Positions 33,930-43,037 of a stretch of DNA of 64,000 nt are shown here, piece after piece. The translations under genes were made by a program, and so were the position numbers. The notes beneath the pieces were generated by a model. That model searched no databases. It was not told the origin of the DNA and saw only the letters and a list, made by a program, of their open reading frames with translations. How positions within the stretch are numbered: the first letter of the stretch is position 1; every line of letters starts with the position of its first letter. The DNA comes from DATARH01 sp963734125 (lineage in GTDB: Bacteria; Pseudomonadota; Alphaproteobacteria; ATCC43930; CGMCC-115725). The stretch lies in assembly GCA_963734125.1 (NCBI GenBank), contig CAVTGB010000032.1:23094-87093 (forward strand). Direction: 5' to 3'.

Positions 33930-35128
33930 GGGAGACGGCGCTGACCCCTAACAAGACGATCGTCGTCGCCGCGCTCGGCACCACCCAGACGTTGGCCTGG
34001 GCATCGAGCTACTATCTGCCGGCGATCCTCGGCACCCCGATCGCGGCGGCGCTCGATATTAAGGCCAGCGTCTTTTTCGGCATCTTCTCCGGTTCGCTTC
34101 TGCTCGGTGCGGCGATCAGCCCGTACGTCGGACGGCTGATCGACGACCATGGCGGGCGCGCGATCCTGGCCGCCTCGAACCTGGTGCTGGCGATCGGGCT
34201 CGCCGCGCTCGGCCTGGCGCAGGGCGTCGTCAGCCTGACGGTTGCGTGGTTCATCCTCGGCATCGGCATGGCGATCGGCCTCTACGACCCGGCTTTCGCG
34301 ACGTTGACCCGGCTCTACGGCCGCGACGCGCGCGCGCCCATCACCGGGATCACCCTCATCGCCGGGTTTGCCAGCACCGTCGGCTGGCCGGTCTCGGCGT
34401 GGTTGGAGCACGGCTTTGGCTGGCGCGAGGCCTGCCTCGTCTGGGCCGGGCTCAACCTGTTCGCGGCGCTGCCGCTCAACTGGTGGATCATCCCGCCGGC
34501 GCCGCCGCTCTTCGCGCCTGGGCAGAGGGAGCGCGAGGGGATTATCGAGACCGAGCCGCCGCGCGGCGCAATGCCGATCCTCGCCGTCTATTTTTGCGCG
34601 ACCGCGTTTGTCACCGGCGCGATGGCGGCCCACCTCCCGCGCTTTCTCGAGATCGCGGGCGCCAGCGAAACCACGGCGATTGCCGCCGGGGCGCTGGTCG
34701 GACCGGCCCAGGTCGCCGCGCGCCTCGTCGAGTTCAGCCTCTTTCGGGCGGTCCACCCGCTCTGGTCGGGCCGGATCGCGGCGCTGATGCACCCGCTCGG
34801 CGCCACCGCGCTTGGGGTCTTCGGCCCTGCCGGAATCGCCCTCTTCGCGCTGTTGCACGGCGCCGGCAACGGCCTCGTCACGATCGCCCGGGGGACGCTT
34901 CCGCTGGCAATTTTCGGTCCCATCGGCTACGGGCTGCGCACCGGCATCCTCGCCGCCCCGGCGCGCATCGCGCTGGCCACCGCGCCATTCGTCTTCGGCC
35001 TCTTGCTCGACGGGATCGGGATTTTCGCGATTCTCGTCTCGGCCGGGCTCAGCCTTGCCGCCTTTCTCTCGCTCTGGCTGTTGCGGTCGCGCCCGGCCCT
35101 GGCGGCTGCACCGGCGGCAAGCGAGTGA
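33893..35128 (+). CDS. MFS transporter, 12-helix, uncharacterised
   Basis: A major-facilitator permease of about 411 residues with twelve predicted helices. Recognisable features are an early helix TIVVAALGTTQTLAWASSYY, the motif A-like loop SPYVGRLIDDHGGRAIL and the helix GIGMAIGLYDPAFATLTRLYG. These resemble the CynX/monocarboxylate-like branch. The start is uncertain: GTG at 33893 overlaps the methyltransferase by 37 bases, and a second in-frame GTG lies at 33908. A start nearer TPNKTIVVAAL would suit the helix better but lacks an ATG. Substrate unknown. Confidence 0.8.
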   Translation: MRRLCVARPAALRETALTPNKTIVVAALGTTQTLAWASSYYLPAILGTPIAAALDIKASVFFGIFSGSLLLGAAISPYVGRLIDDHGGRAILAASNLVLAIGLAALGLAQGVVSLTVAWFILGIGMAIGLYDPAFATLTRLYGRDARAPITGITLIAGFASTVGWPVSAWLEHGFGWREACLVWAGLNLFAALPLNWWIIPPAPPLFAPGQREREGIIETEPPRGAMPILAVYFCATAFVTGAMAAHLPRFLEIAGASETTAIAAGALVGPAQVAARLVEFSLFRAVHPLWSGRIAALMHPLGATALGVFGPAGIALFALLHGAGNGLVTIARGTLPLAIFGPIGYGLRTGILAAPARIALATAPFVFGLLLDGIGIFAILVSAGLSLAAFLSLWLLRSRPALAAAPAASE

Positions 35129-35150
35129 TCGAGCATGGGACGCTGATCGC

Positions 35151-35891
35151 ATGCGGATAAATTGCTCTCTCGCGCTTGCCCTCGCCGTCGCCTTCGGTGC
35201 AGCGCAGGCGGTCGCGCAACCCCGAACGGCGAGCCCGGCCGCGACCCGGCTCGCCGCCGGGCACCTCGCCAGCGTCATCGACCAGCCGCTCTTTCTCAGG
35301 CTGTACCGGATCCACCTGCCGGCCGGGCAGCACGCACCGTATGACGGGTCGAGCTCGCTGTTCTACGATTTGTCGGGCGCGGCGGCGATCGATCTCGGCA
35401 GCGGCGCCGCCCAACCCCTCGCCGAGGGTGCCGGGGCCTTCATCGCGGCGGGCCAGGCGGTGACGATCAGCGCCGGCCAATCCGAGCCATCGGAGCTCCT
35501 GTTGTTTATCCTGACCGCCCGTCCCAACGAGCGCTGGCCGATATTCGACCGACCGGCGTCCACGGAGGAGCTGCTTCGCACCCCCGACCCGTTGCTGGGT
35601 CTGCAGGCCGGACCCTACGAATTCAGCCTTAGCCGCGTGGCCCTCCCGATAGCGACGCCGGCGGGCCCGCCCGAATCCCGCTCCGGCGCCGCGCTCGATT
35701 ACATCCTCTCGGGCACCGGCGCGGTGACGGCGGACGGCAAAACCGAAACGCTGCCGGCTGAAACGCCGCTGATCGAGGGCTTTGGCTGGGTCCACCAATG
35801 GGCCAATCCCGGCGCCGCGCCGCTCGTCCTCCTAGAGGCCAACGTCAGCCGCGAGGGCGAGCCGGCGGTTGTTCCGGCAACGGCGAAGTAG
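35151..35891 (+). CDS. Exported cupin-fold protein
   Basis: A 246-residue protein with a signal peptide (about residues 1-22, ALAVAFGAAQAVAQ). Two cupin-like beta-barrel halves follow: the first around LYRIHLPAGQHAPYDGSSSLFYDLSG, the second around LDYILSGTGAVTADGKTETLP followed by GWVHQWANPG. Few metal-binding His are visible, so it may be a non-metal cupin. It starts 22 bases after the MFS gene and may be co-transcribed. Function unknown. Confidence 0.72.
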   Translation: MRINCSLALALAVAFGAAQAVAQPRTASPAATRLAAGHLASVIDQPLFLRLYRIHLPAGQHAPYDGSSSLFYDLSGAAAIDLGSGAAQPLAEGAGAFIAAGQAVTISAGQSEPSELLLFILTARPNERWPIFDRPASTEELLRTPDPLLGLQAGPYEFSLSRVALPIATPAGPPESRSGAALDYILSGTGAVTADGKTETLPAETPLIEGFGWVHQWANPGAAPLVLLEANVSREGEPAVVPATAK

Positions 35892-35950
35892 CTGCAGCGG
35901 ACCCGCCGATGCGCTCGCCAAGCCGGCGCCGGGCGCCTATATAGCGGGCC

Positions 35951-37474
35951 ATGCCTTACGCCAGCCTGCGCGACTTCATCGCCCGGCTCGAAACGAGCGG
36001 GCGGCTCACGCGGGTCGCGGCGCCGGTGTCGCCGTTCCTCGAGATGACCGAGATCCAGACCCGTCTCCTCGCCGAAGGCGGCCCGGCGGTGCTGTTCGAG
36101 AACGTCGTGCGCGACGGGGCAAGCGCGATCGCGATGCCGGTCTTGGTCAATCTGTTCGGCACCGTCGAGCGGGTCGCCTGGGGGATGGATCGCGAGCCCG
36201 ATCAATTGCGCGAGATCGGCGAGACGCTGGCGTTTTTGAAGCAACCTGAGCCGCCGGGCGGCTGGCGCGAGGCCTTGGAGCTGCTGCCCTTGTTGAAGAC
36301 GGTGATGGCGATGCGGCCGCGTACCGTCCACGCCGCGCCGTGCCAGGAGATCGTGCTGAAGGGCGGCGAGATCGATCTCGGGCTCCTGCCGATACAGACC
36401 TGCTGGCCGGACGAGCCGGCGCCGTTGATCACCTGGCCGCTGGTCGTGACCAAAGGCCCGAGCGCCGCGCGCGAGGACGGCTTCAACCTCGGCATCTACC
36501 GGATGCAGGTGTTGGGCCGCGACACCACTTTGATGCGCTGGCTGAGGCATCGCGGCGGGGCGCAGCATCACCAGCGCTGGCGCGAAGCGCGCGCCGAGCC
36601 GTTGCCCGCCGCCGTCGTCATCGGCGCCGACCCCGGCACGATCATCGCCGCGGTGACCCCGGTCCCCGATACCCTTTCTGAGTACCAGTTCGCCGGCCTT
36701 CTGCGGGGCAAGCGGCTCGATCTCGTCCAGTGCAAGACCGTGCCGTTGAAGGTCCCGGCCGAGGCGGAAATCGTCCTCGAGGGTCATGTGGCGCTCGATG
36801 AATATGGCGAGGAAGGCCCCTACGGCGACCACACCGGCTATTACAACGCGGTCGAAGAATTCCCGGTGTTCCGCCTCTCGGCGATGACGATGCGGCGGGA
36901 CCCGATCTACCTTTCGACCTTTACCGGCCGGCCGCCCGACGAGCCGTCGGTGCTGGGCGAGGCCCTCAACGAGGTGTTCGTGCCGCTGTTGCAGCAGCAA
37001 TTCCCGGAAATCGCCGATTTCTGGCTGCCGCCCGAGGGCTGCTCCTACCGCATCGCCATCGTCGCCATCCGCAAGACCTATCCCGGTCAGGCAAAACGGG
37101 TGATGATGGCGATCTGGTCGTTTCTGCGGCAGTTCATCTATACCAAATTCGTCATCGTCGTCGACGCCGACATCAATGTGCGCGACTGGAAGGATGTGAT
37201 GTGGGCGGTCTCGACCCGTATGGACCCGGTGCGCGACGTGACGCTGATTGAGAATACGCCGATCGACTATCTCGACTTCGCCTCGCCGGAATCCGGGCTC
37301 GGCGGCAAGATCGGCCTCGACGCGACGACCAAGATGCCGCCCGAGACCAGGCGCGAATGGGGCCGGCCGATCCGCATGACCGACCAAATCATCGCCGAAG
37401 TCACCAGGAAATGGGCCGATTACGGACTGCCGGGAAGCGGCCGCCCGATCTGGAAAGCACTCACCATGGGATAG
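35951..37474 (+). CDS. ubiD: 4-Hydroxy-3-polyprenylbenzoate decarboxylase
   Basis: Prenyl-FMN-dependent decarboxylase of ubiquinone synthesis (507 residues). Blocks typical of UbiD are PYASLRDFIARLETSGRLTR, the FNLGIYRMQVLGRD stretch, MRWLRHRGGAQHHQRWRE, PAEAEIVLEGHVALDEYGEEGPYGDHTGYY and the C-terminal FVIVVDADINVRDWKDVMWA and IGLDATTKMPPE. It needs the UbiX-made cofactor; ubiX is not in the window. pmbA follows 14 bases later. Confidence 0.96.
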   Translation: MPYASLRDFIARLETSGRLTRVAAPVSPFLEMTEIQTRLLAEGGPAVLFENVVRDGASAIAMPVLVNLFGTVERVAWGMDREPDQLREIGETLAFLKQPEPPGGWREALELLPLLKTVMAMRPRTVHAAPCQEIVLKGGEIDLGLLPIQTCWPDEPAPLITWPLVVTKGPSAAREDGFNLGIYRMQVLGRDTTLMRWLRHRGGAQHHQRWREARAEPLPAAVVIGADPGTIIAAVTPVPDTLSEYQFAGLLRGKRLDLVQCKTVPLKVPAEAEIVLEGHVALDEYGEEGPYGDHTGYYNAVEEFPVFRLSAMTMRRDPIYLSTFTGRPPDEPSVLGEALNEVFVPLLQQQFPEIADFWLPPEGCSYRIAIVAIRKTYPGQAKRVMMAIWSFLRQFIYTKFVIVVDADINVRDWKDVMWAVSTRMDPVRDVTLIENTPIDYLDFASPESGLGGKIGLDATTKMPPETRREWGRPIRMTDQIIAEVTRKWADYGLPGSGRPIWKALTMG

Positions 37475-37488
37475 GCGGTGAGGCAGTG

Positions 37489-38964
37489 ATGGATGGAATA
37501 TGGGTCAGATCCCCCGAGGCCGGGACCGGGGGATTTAACCAGCCCGGCTCAGTCGCCCTGCTTACGGCCTCGTTCGATCTTCAACTTCTGGGTCGGCGGT
37601 ATGACCGATCCAGCAAAATCACCAAGGAAGCGGCCGACGACATCGACTTCTTGCAGGATCTCATCGCCCGCGCCAAAAAAGCCGGCGCCGATGCCGCCGA
37701 TGCGGTGCTGGTCGAGGGGATCTCGCTGTCGCACGCGCGCCGGCTCGGCAAGACCGAGAAGCTGGAGCGCTCGGAAGGCCAGGATCTGGGGCTCCGGGTG
37801 CTGGTCGGTAAGCGCCAGGCGATGGTGTCGTCGAGCGACCGCTCGCCCAGGATGCTCGCCGAACTCGTCGAGCGCACCCTGGCGATGGCGAAGGCGGTGC
37901 CCGAGGATCCGTTCTGCGGGCTTGCCGATCCCGCTGAGATCGCCCGCGCGTGGCCCAGCCTCGACATGCTCGACCCCGAGGAGCCGAGCGCCGAACAATT
38001 GATCGAACGGGCGCGAGCGGCCGAAGACGCGGCGTTGGCGGTTGCCGGGATCACCAATTCCGAGGGGGCGGAAGCCGGCTGGGGCCGTTCGCGCATCGCG
38101 CTCGCCGCATCCAACGGCTTTGCCGGCTCCTACGCCGGGTCGAGCGTCGGGGTCAGCGTTTCGGTGATCGGCGGCTCCGGCTCGCAGATGGAACGCGATT
38201 ACGATTTCGCCAGCGCCGTCTACGCTGCCGATCTGCGCGACCCGGCGGACGTCGGTAGGAACGCAGCAGAGCGCGCGGTCAAGCGCCTGGGCGCGCGAAA
38301 AATGCCGACCGGCCGGGTTCCGGTGGTGTTCGACCCGCGCGTCGCGCGCAGCTTCCTCTCGCATCTCCTCGGCGCCATCTCCGGGCCGTCGATCGCCCGC
38401 GGCACGAGCTTCCTCAAAGACAAACTCGGTCAGCGGATCTTTCCCGAAGCGATCACCCTCATCGAAGACCCGCACCGCCCCCGCGGCCACCGCTCGAAGC
38501 CGTTCGACGCCGAGGGCCTCGCGAATCGGCGCCGCGCCCTCATCGACCGGGGCGTCTTAACGACTTGGCTCCTCGATTTGCGCTCGGCCCGCCAGCTCGG
38601 GCTCCATTCCACCGGGCACGCCTCGCGCGGCACCGCCTCGCCCCCCTCGCCCTCGGCGACCAATGTCTGGATCGAGCCCGGAGCCATGACCCCGGCAGCG
38701 CTGATGGCCGACATCGAAAACGGCTTTTACGTGACCGAATTGATGGGGATGGGGGTCAACGGGCTGACCGGCGACTACAGCCGCGGCGCCGCCGGCTTCT
38801 GGATCGAGAATGGCGAAATCGCCTTCCCGGTCAGCGAGATGACGGTGGCCGGCAACCTCAACGACATGTTTGCCCGGCTCGTTGCCGCGAGCGACCTCGA
38901 ATTTCGCACCGGCGCCAATTCGCCGACCCTGCGCATCGACGACCTGACCGTCGCCGGCGCCTGA
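37489..38964 (+). CDS. pmbA: TldE/PmbA-family metallopeptidase subunit
   Basis: Partner of TldD in a cytoplasmic metalloprotease that degrades unfolded or modified peptides (and matures microcins and the CcdA antitoxin in E. coli). Conserved sequence runs from DIDFLQDLIARAKKAGADAADAVLVEG through RYGLRVL-type and VVFDPRVARSFLSHLLGAISGPSIARGTSFL to TNVWIEPG and ENGFYVTELMGMGVN. The first about 40 residues look foreign and contain a palindrome. An out-of-frame ATG at 37600 reads MTDPAKS, a likelier native N-terminus, so a one-base indel near 37610 is suspected. No tldD is adjacent. Confidence 0.88.
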   Translation: MDGIWVRSPEAGTGGFNQPGSVALLTASFDLQLLGRRYDRSSKITKEAADDIDFLQDLIARAKKAGADAADAVLVEGISLSHARRLGKTEKLERSEGQDLGLRVLVGKRQAMVSSSDRSPRMLAELVERTLAMAKAVPEDPFCGLADPAEIARAWPSLDMLDPEEPSAEQLIERARAAEDAALAVAGITNSEGAEAGWGRSRIALAASNGFAGSYAGSSVGVSVSVIGGSGSQMERDYDFASAVYAADLRDPADVGRNAAERAVKRLGARKMPTGRVPVVFDPRVARSFLSHLLGAISGPSIARGTSFLKDKLGQRIFPEAITLIEDPHRPRGHRSKPFDAEGLANRRRALIDRGVLTTWLLDLRSARQLGLHSTGHASRGTASPPSPSATNVWIEPGAMTPAALMADIENGFYVTELMGMGVNGLTGDYSRGAAGFWIENGEIAFPVSEMTVAGNLNDMFARLVAASDLEFRTGANSPTLRIDDLTVAGA

Positions 38965-39019
38965 TACCGGTGGCCTTGCCAATCACCGTGCCCGTCTTTA
39001 ACACTTGGAGACGGGGCCA

Positions 39020-40828
39020 ATGCGCAATAACTCAGCGATTCCGCAAAACGGGGCACGCTCGTCGGTGCTCATACGCCGGCTGGTGCGCGACTTCATCTGG
39101 CGTCATGCGCACCGGATTGCACTCGCCTTTGTGTGCATGGCGATCGCCGGCGGCGCCACGGCGTTACGCGCCTGGCTGATGGAGCCGGTGCTCGACCGCA
39201 TCTTCATCGCCCGCGATGTGTCGTTACTGTGGCTCCTCGGCAGCGCCGCGCTCGGGCTCGCGCTCGCGAAGGGCATGGCCGACTACCTCGAAACGGTGCT
39301 GATGGCGCGCGTCGGCCAGCGGGTCATCACCGACGTCCAGACCGCGCTCTACGCTCGGCTGATCCGCGCCGACCTCGCCTATTTCAACGCGCATCCAAGC
39401 GGCGTCCTGATGTCGCGGCTGGTCAACGACGTGTCGCTCCTGCGCGGCGCGGCGGCCAACGTGCTGACCGGTATCGGCAAGGATGCACTGACCGTCGTCT
39501 TTCTCGTGGCGCTGATGTTTTATCAGGATTGGGCGCTCGCGCTCGTCGCGTTTTTCGCGTTCCCGCTGGCGATCCGGCCGATCGTCGGGATCGGCCGGCG
39601 GATGCGCCGCGTGTCGGTCAACACCCAGGTCGAGATGGGCCAGCTGACCACCCTGTTGAGTCAGACCTTCCAGGGCGCGCGCCACGTCAAGGCCTATGGC
39701 ATGGAGGATTATGAGGAGGGCCGCGCCGCCAGCCTCTTCGAAAGCATCTTCCGGCTGGTCGATCGCGCCAATCGCACGCGCCTCCGGGCCGCGCCGATGA
39801 TGGAGGCGCTGGGCGGCGCCGCGATCGCGATGGTGATCTTCTACGGCGGCCATCAGGTGATCATCGGCGCGCGTACGCCGGGAGCGTTTTTCTCGTTCAT
39901 CACCGCGCTCCTCCTCGCTTATCAACCGGTCAAGAGCCTTGCCGTCCTCAATTCTTCGCTGCAGGAGGGGCTGGCCGCGGCGCAGCGCATCTTCGAGATT
40001 CTCGACATCGAACCGACGATCCGCGACCGGTCGGGGGCGCGCCCGTTGCGCATCACCGGCGGGGAGGTGCGGTTCAAGGGGGTGCGGTTCGGCTATCACC
40101 CCGGGACCGTGGCGCTCGACGGCATTTCGTTCACCGTCCCGGCCGGCAGTACCGTTGCGCTGGTCGGCCCGTCGGGCGCCGGCAAATCAACCGTGCTCAA
40201 CCTGATCCCGCGGTTTTACGATGCCGATGGCGGCACGATCGCGATCGACGGCCAGGAAATCAGCGCGGTCACGCTTGCCTCGCTGCGCGGCGCGATTGCG
40301 CTGGTGTCGCAGGAAGTCAGCCTCTTCGACGACACCGTGCGCGCCAACATCGCCTATGGACGGTTCGGTGCGCCGCAAGCCGACATCGAAGCGGCCGCGA
40401 TGGCCGCCGCCGCCGACCGCTTCATCCGCGAATTGCCGCGAGGCTACGACACGCTGGTCGGCGAGCATGGCATCCGGCTCTCGGGCGGCCAGCGCCAGCG
40501 CCTGGCGATCGCCCGCGCGATGCTGAAGGACGCTCCGATCCTCCTCCTCGACGAAGCGACCTCGGCGCTCGACAGCGCCTCCGAACGCCAGGTCCAGGCG
40601 GCGCTGCGCCTGTTGATGCGCGGACGCACGACGGTGGTCATCGCCCATCGCCTGTCGACGATCATCGACGCCGACCTGATCTGCGTCCTCGATCGCGGGC
40701 AGATCGCCGAAACCGGCCGGCATGCCCAGCTGCTCGCGATGGGCGGCCTTTACGCGCGGCTCTATGAAACCCAGTTTGCCGCGGAGCACGAGCTCGCCCC
40801 GGTTGCCGTCGCGGCGCCCGGGCCATGA
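39020..40828 (+). CDS. msbA: MsbA-like lipid A/phospholipid ABC exporter
   Basis: A homodimeric half-transporter (602 residues) with an N-terminal six-helix membrane domain and a C-terminal ATPase. It probably flips lipid A-core across the inner membrane. Walker A is GPSGAGKST, the Q-loop region is SQEVSLFDDTVRANIAYG, the signature is LSGGQRQRLAIARAML, and Walker B is LLLDEATSALD with the switch His in IAHRLST. The assignment to lipid A rather than another lipid rests on the neighbouring waaA-lpxK-lpxL genes. The ATG was preferred over an upstream TTG. Its stop overlaps the next start as ATGA. Confidence 0.88.
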   Translation: MRNNSAIPQNGARSSVLIRRLVRDFIWRHAHRIALAFVCMAIAGGATALRAWLMEPVLDRIFIARDVSLLWLLGSAALGLALAKGMADYLETVLMARVGQRVITDVQTALYARLIRADLAYFNAHPSGVLMSRLVNDVSLLRGAAANVLTGIGKDALTVVFLVALMFYQDWALALVAFFAFPLAIRPIVGIGRRMRRVSVNTQVEMGQLTTLLSQTFQGARHVKAYGMEDYEEGRAASLFESIFRLVDRANRTRLRAAPMMEALGGAAIAMVIFYGGHQVIIGARTPGAFFSFITALLLAYQPVKSLAVLNSSLQEGLAAAQRIFEILDIEPTIRDRSGARPLRITGGEVRFKGVRFGYHPGTVALDGISFTVPAGSTVALVGPSGAGKSTVLNLIPRFYDADGGTIAIDGQEISAVTLASLRGAIALVSQEVSLFDDTVRANIAYGRFGAPQADIEAAAMAAAADRFIRELPRGYDTLVGEHGIRLSGGQRQRLAIARAMLKDAPILLLDEATSALDSASERQVQAALRLLMRGRTTVVIAHRLSTIIDADLICVLDRGQIAETGRHAQLLAMGGLYARLYETQFAAEHELAPVAVAAPGP

Positions 40829-41682
40829 AAACCGTGGGACGCTGGGGCCGGCGCCTGCTCCGCAGCGCCCCGCTGCATCTGTTGTCGTGCTGGGTCATTC
40901 ATCTCTATATCCGCCTCGTCTATGCCACCAACCGCTGGGTGGTCGAGGGGGGCGAAGTGCCCCGCCGGCTGCGCGAGGAGGAACGCGGCTTCATTCTTGC
41001 CTTCTGGCACGGGCGCCTGTTGATGATCCCGATGGCGTGGCAGCGCCTGGCTCCGATGCACATGCTGATTTCCGCGCATCGCGACGGGAGGATCATCGCC
41101 GACGCGGTCACCTATTTCGGGGTGCACTCGATCCCCGGCTCGAGCCGGCGCGGCGGGTCGGCGGCCCTGCGCCTGATGCTGAAGCGGCTCGAGGCCGGCG
41201 ATTGCGTCGGCATCACCCCCGACGGGCCGCGCGGCCCGGCGATGCAGGCAACCAGCGGGATCGTCAATCTCGCCCGCCTCAGCGGCGCGCCGATCGTGCC
41301 GATTGTCTTCGCCACCAGCCGCCGCCGGGTACTGCCGACTTGGGACCGCTTCCATCTCGCCTTGCCGTTCGGCCGCGGCGCGTTTTTGTGGGGAGAACCG
41401 ATCGAAATCGCGCGCGAACAGGACGCGGACGGGCTCGAAGCGGCGCGGCGCCTTGTCGAAACCCGAATGAACGAGATCGCGCGCGAGGCCGACCGTCGCG
41501 TCGGGCATCGAGATAGCCCCGCGCCAGAGGCGTGGGAGGGTGAGGGTCTTCGGCTGCCGGCACCCTCACCTGGCCGCGGCCACGCGGGTCAAGCCCGCGG
41601 GCTTCGGCTCACGTCGCCCGCAGCCACCCTCCCCCGCGGTGCGGGAGAGGGGCCGCGGCATGGCGGCCGCGACGAGCGATGA
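40825..41682 (+). CDS. DUF374 lysophospholipid acyltransferase-like protein
   Basis: A membrane-associated acyltransferase-fold protein. It has one N-terminal membrane segment (HLLSCWVIHLYIRLVYATN), the HxxxxD-like region FILAFWHGRLLMIPMAW and ISAHRDGRIIADAVTYFG, and the substrate motif GITPDGPRGPAMQATSGIVNLAR. DUF374 genes commonly precede waaA in alphaproteobacteria and are thought to act in lipid A or outer-membrane lipid acylation. The last ~60 residues (from about position 231) come from a REP-like repeat that the frame reads through, so the native protein was probably shorter. It is coupled to msbA by ATGA. Confidence 0.85.
   Translation: MKTVGRWGRRLLRSAPLHLLSCWVIHLYIRLVYATNRWVVEGGEVPRRLREEERGFILAFWHGRLLMIPMAWQRLAPMHMLISAHRDGRIIADAVTYFGVHSIPGSSRRGGSAALRLMLKRLEAGDCVGITPDGPRGPAMQATSGIVNLARLSGAPIVPIVFATSRRRVLPTWDRFHLALPFGRGAFLWGEPIEIAREQDADGLEAARRLVETRMNEIAREADRRVGHRDSPAPEAWEGEGLRLPAPSPGRGHAGQARGLRLTSPAATLPRGAGEGPRHGGRDER
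41538..41665. repeat. REP-like element forming the 3' end of the DUF374 gene
   Basis: GGTGAGGGT (41539-41547) pairs with ACCCTCACC (41562-41570). A second imperfect hairpin (ctcccccgcggtgcgggagagg) ends near 41652, followed by GC-rich palindromes. The same modules occur at 49671-49798 and 58331-58396. The element is read in frame by the acyltransferase gene. Confidence 0.8.
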
Positions 41683-43037
41683 ACCCCTGGCCGGCGCTCT
41701 ACCGCAGCTTGACTGCCGCCGCGACACCGCTCGCAGCGCTCTACCTCAGCGCGCGGCGCCGGCAGGGCAAGGAGGACGGCGAGCGCCTCCCCGAGCGCTT
41801 CGGCATCGCCTCCGCGCCGCGTTTGCCGCTGCCATTGGTCTGGCTGCATGCCGCAAGCGTCGGCGAAGCGAGTTCGGTCTTGGCGCTGATCGAGCGGATC
41901 CTCGCCGAACGCCCGGGGATCGAGGTCCTGATTACCACCGGCACGGTCGCGGCCGCCGCTCTCCTGCATGGGCGCCTGCCGCCACGCGCCCGCCATCAAT
42001 TCGTGCCGGTCGATCTGCCGCGCGCGGTCGAACGCTTCCTCGATCACTGGCACCCTGATCTGGCAATCTGGGTCGAATCCGAGCTGTGGCCCAATCTGGT
42101 GTTGGCGATCCACCGCCGCGGCATTCCGATGCTGCTGGCCAATGCGCGGCTCTCGGCCGGGTCCCAGGCGCGCTGGCGGGTGTTGCCGGGGCTGGTGCGG
42201 CCGGTCCTCCAATCCTTCGCGCTTTGCCTTGCCCAGGACGAGATGCAGGCGGAGCGGTTTCGCCGGCTCGGCGCGTCCCCGGTAGCGAGCGTCGGCGATT
42301 TGAAGGCTGCCGCGGCGCCGCTCGCCGTCGATCCGGCGGCGCTCGACGCGCTGCGCCAGGCGGTTGGCGCCCGGCCGGTGTGGCTCGCCGCCAGCACCCA
42401 TTCCGGTGAAGAAGAGATCGCCGCGGCGGCGCATGGCCGGATCGCGCGCGACCATCCCGGGCTTCTGACGATCCTCGCGCCGCGTCACCCGGTGCGCGGC
42501 CCGGGCGTCGCCGCGATGCTGCGCGCCCGGGGCTTGCGTGTCGCCCGGCGCAGTCAGGGCGAGGCGATCGCCGCCGCCACCGACATCTATCTCGCCGACA
42601 CGCTGGGCGAGCTCGGCCTCTTGTTCCGGCTGGCGGGGATCGCCTTTATCGGCGGCTCGCTGGTGCGGAAGGGCGGCCACAATCCGTTCGAGGCCGCGCG
42701 GCTCGACTGCGCCGTGCTGCACGGGCCTGACATGGCCAATTGCGCGGCGATGGCTGGCGCCCTCGATAAGGGCGGCGCGGCGCTGACGGTGGGCGATGCG
42801 GCGAGCCTCGCCGACGCGGTGTCGCGTCTCATCGCCGACCCGGCCGAGCGTGCCCGGCACGCCGAATTGGGCGCGCGGATCGCCGCCGCGAGCACCGGCG
42901 CGCTCGATGCCGTGCTCGACCGCTTCGCCCCCTGGCTCGACGCGCTCGCCCCCGCCCTGACCCCGCCGATGCCGGCGGCGGCGCGGCGCGCCAGCAGCCC
43001 CGCCAGCAACCCCATCAGGGCTGATGCGCGCCCCTGA
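41679..43037 (+). CDS. waaA: 3-Deoxy-D-manno-octulosonic acid (Kdo) transferase
   Basis: Adds Kdo to the lipid A precursor at the inner face of the cytoplasmic membrane (452 residues). N-terminal membrane-associated segment RSLTAAATPLAALYL, then the acceptor-side motif WLHAASVGEASSVLALIERI, WVESELWPNLVLAIHRRGIPMLLANARLS, and the GT-B donor domain with YLADTLGELGLLFRLAGIAFIGGSLV and GGHNPFEAARLDC. The start overlaps the DUF374 stop by four bases. It overlaps lpxK by 14 bases, so the block is tightly coupled. Confidence 0.94.
   Translation: MNPWPALYRSLTAAATPLAALYLSARRRQGKEDGERLPERFGIASAPRLPLPLVWLHAASVGEASSVLALIERILAERPGIEVLITTGTVAAAALLHGRLPPRARHQFVPVDLPRAVERFLDHWHPDLAIWVESELWPNLVLAIHRRGIPMLLANARLSAGSQARWRVLPGLVRPVLQSFALCLAQDEMQAERFRRLGASPVASVGDLKAAAAPLAVDPAALDALRQAVGARPVWLAASTHSGEEEIAAAAHGRIARDHPGLLTILAPRHPVRGPGVAAMLRARGLRVARRSQGEAIAAATDIYLADTLGELGLLFRLAGIAFIGGSLVRKGGHNPFEAARLDCAVLHGPDMANCAAMAGALDKGGAALTVGDAASLADAVSRLIADPAERARHAELGARIAAASTGALDAVLDRFAPWLDALAPALTPPMPAAARRASSPASNPIRADARP

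Noticed and set aside
35699..37387. 562-residue open frame on the minus strand
   Set aside because: Antisense to ubiD and the cupin gene; no recognisable domain and typical shadow composition.
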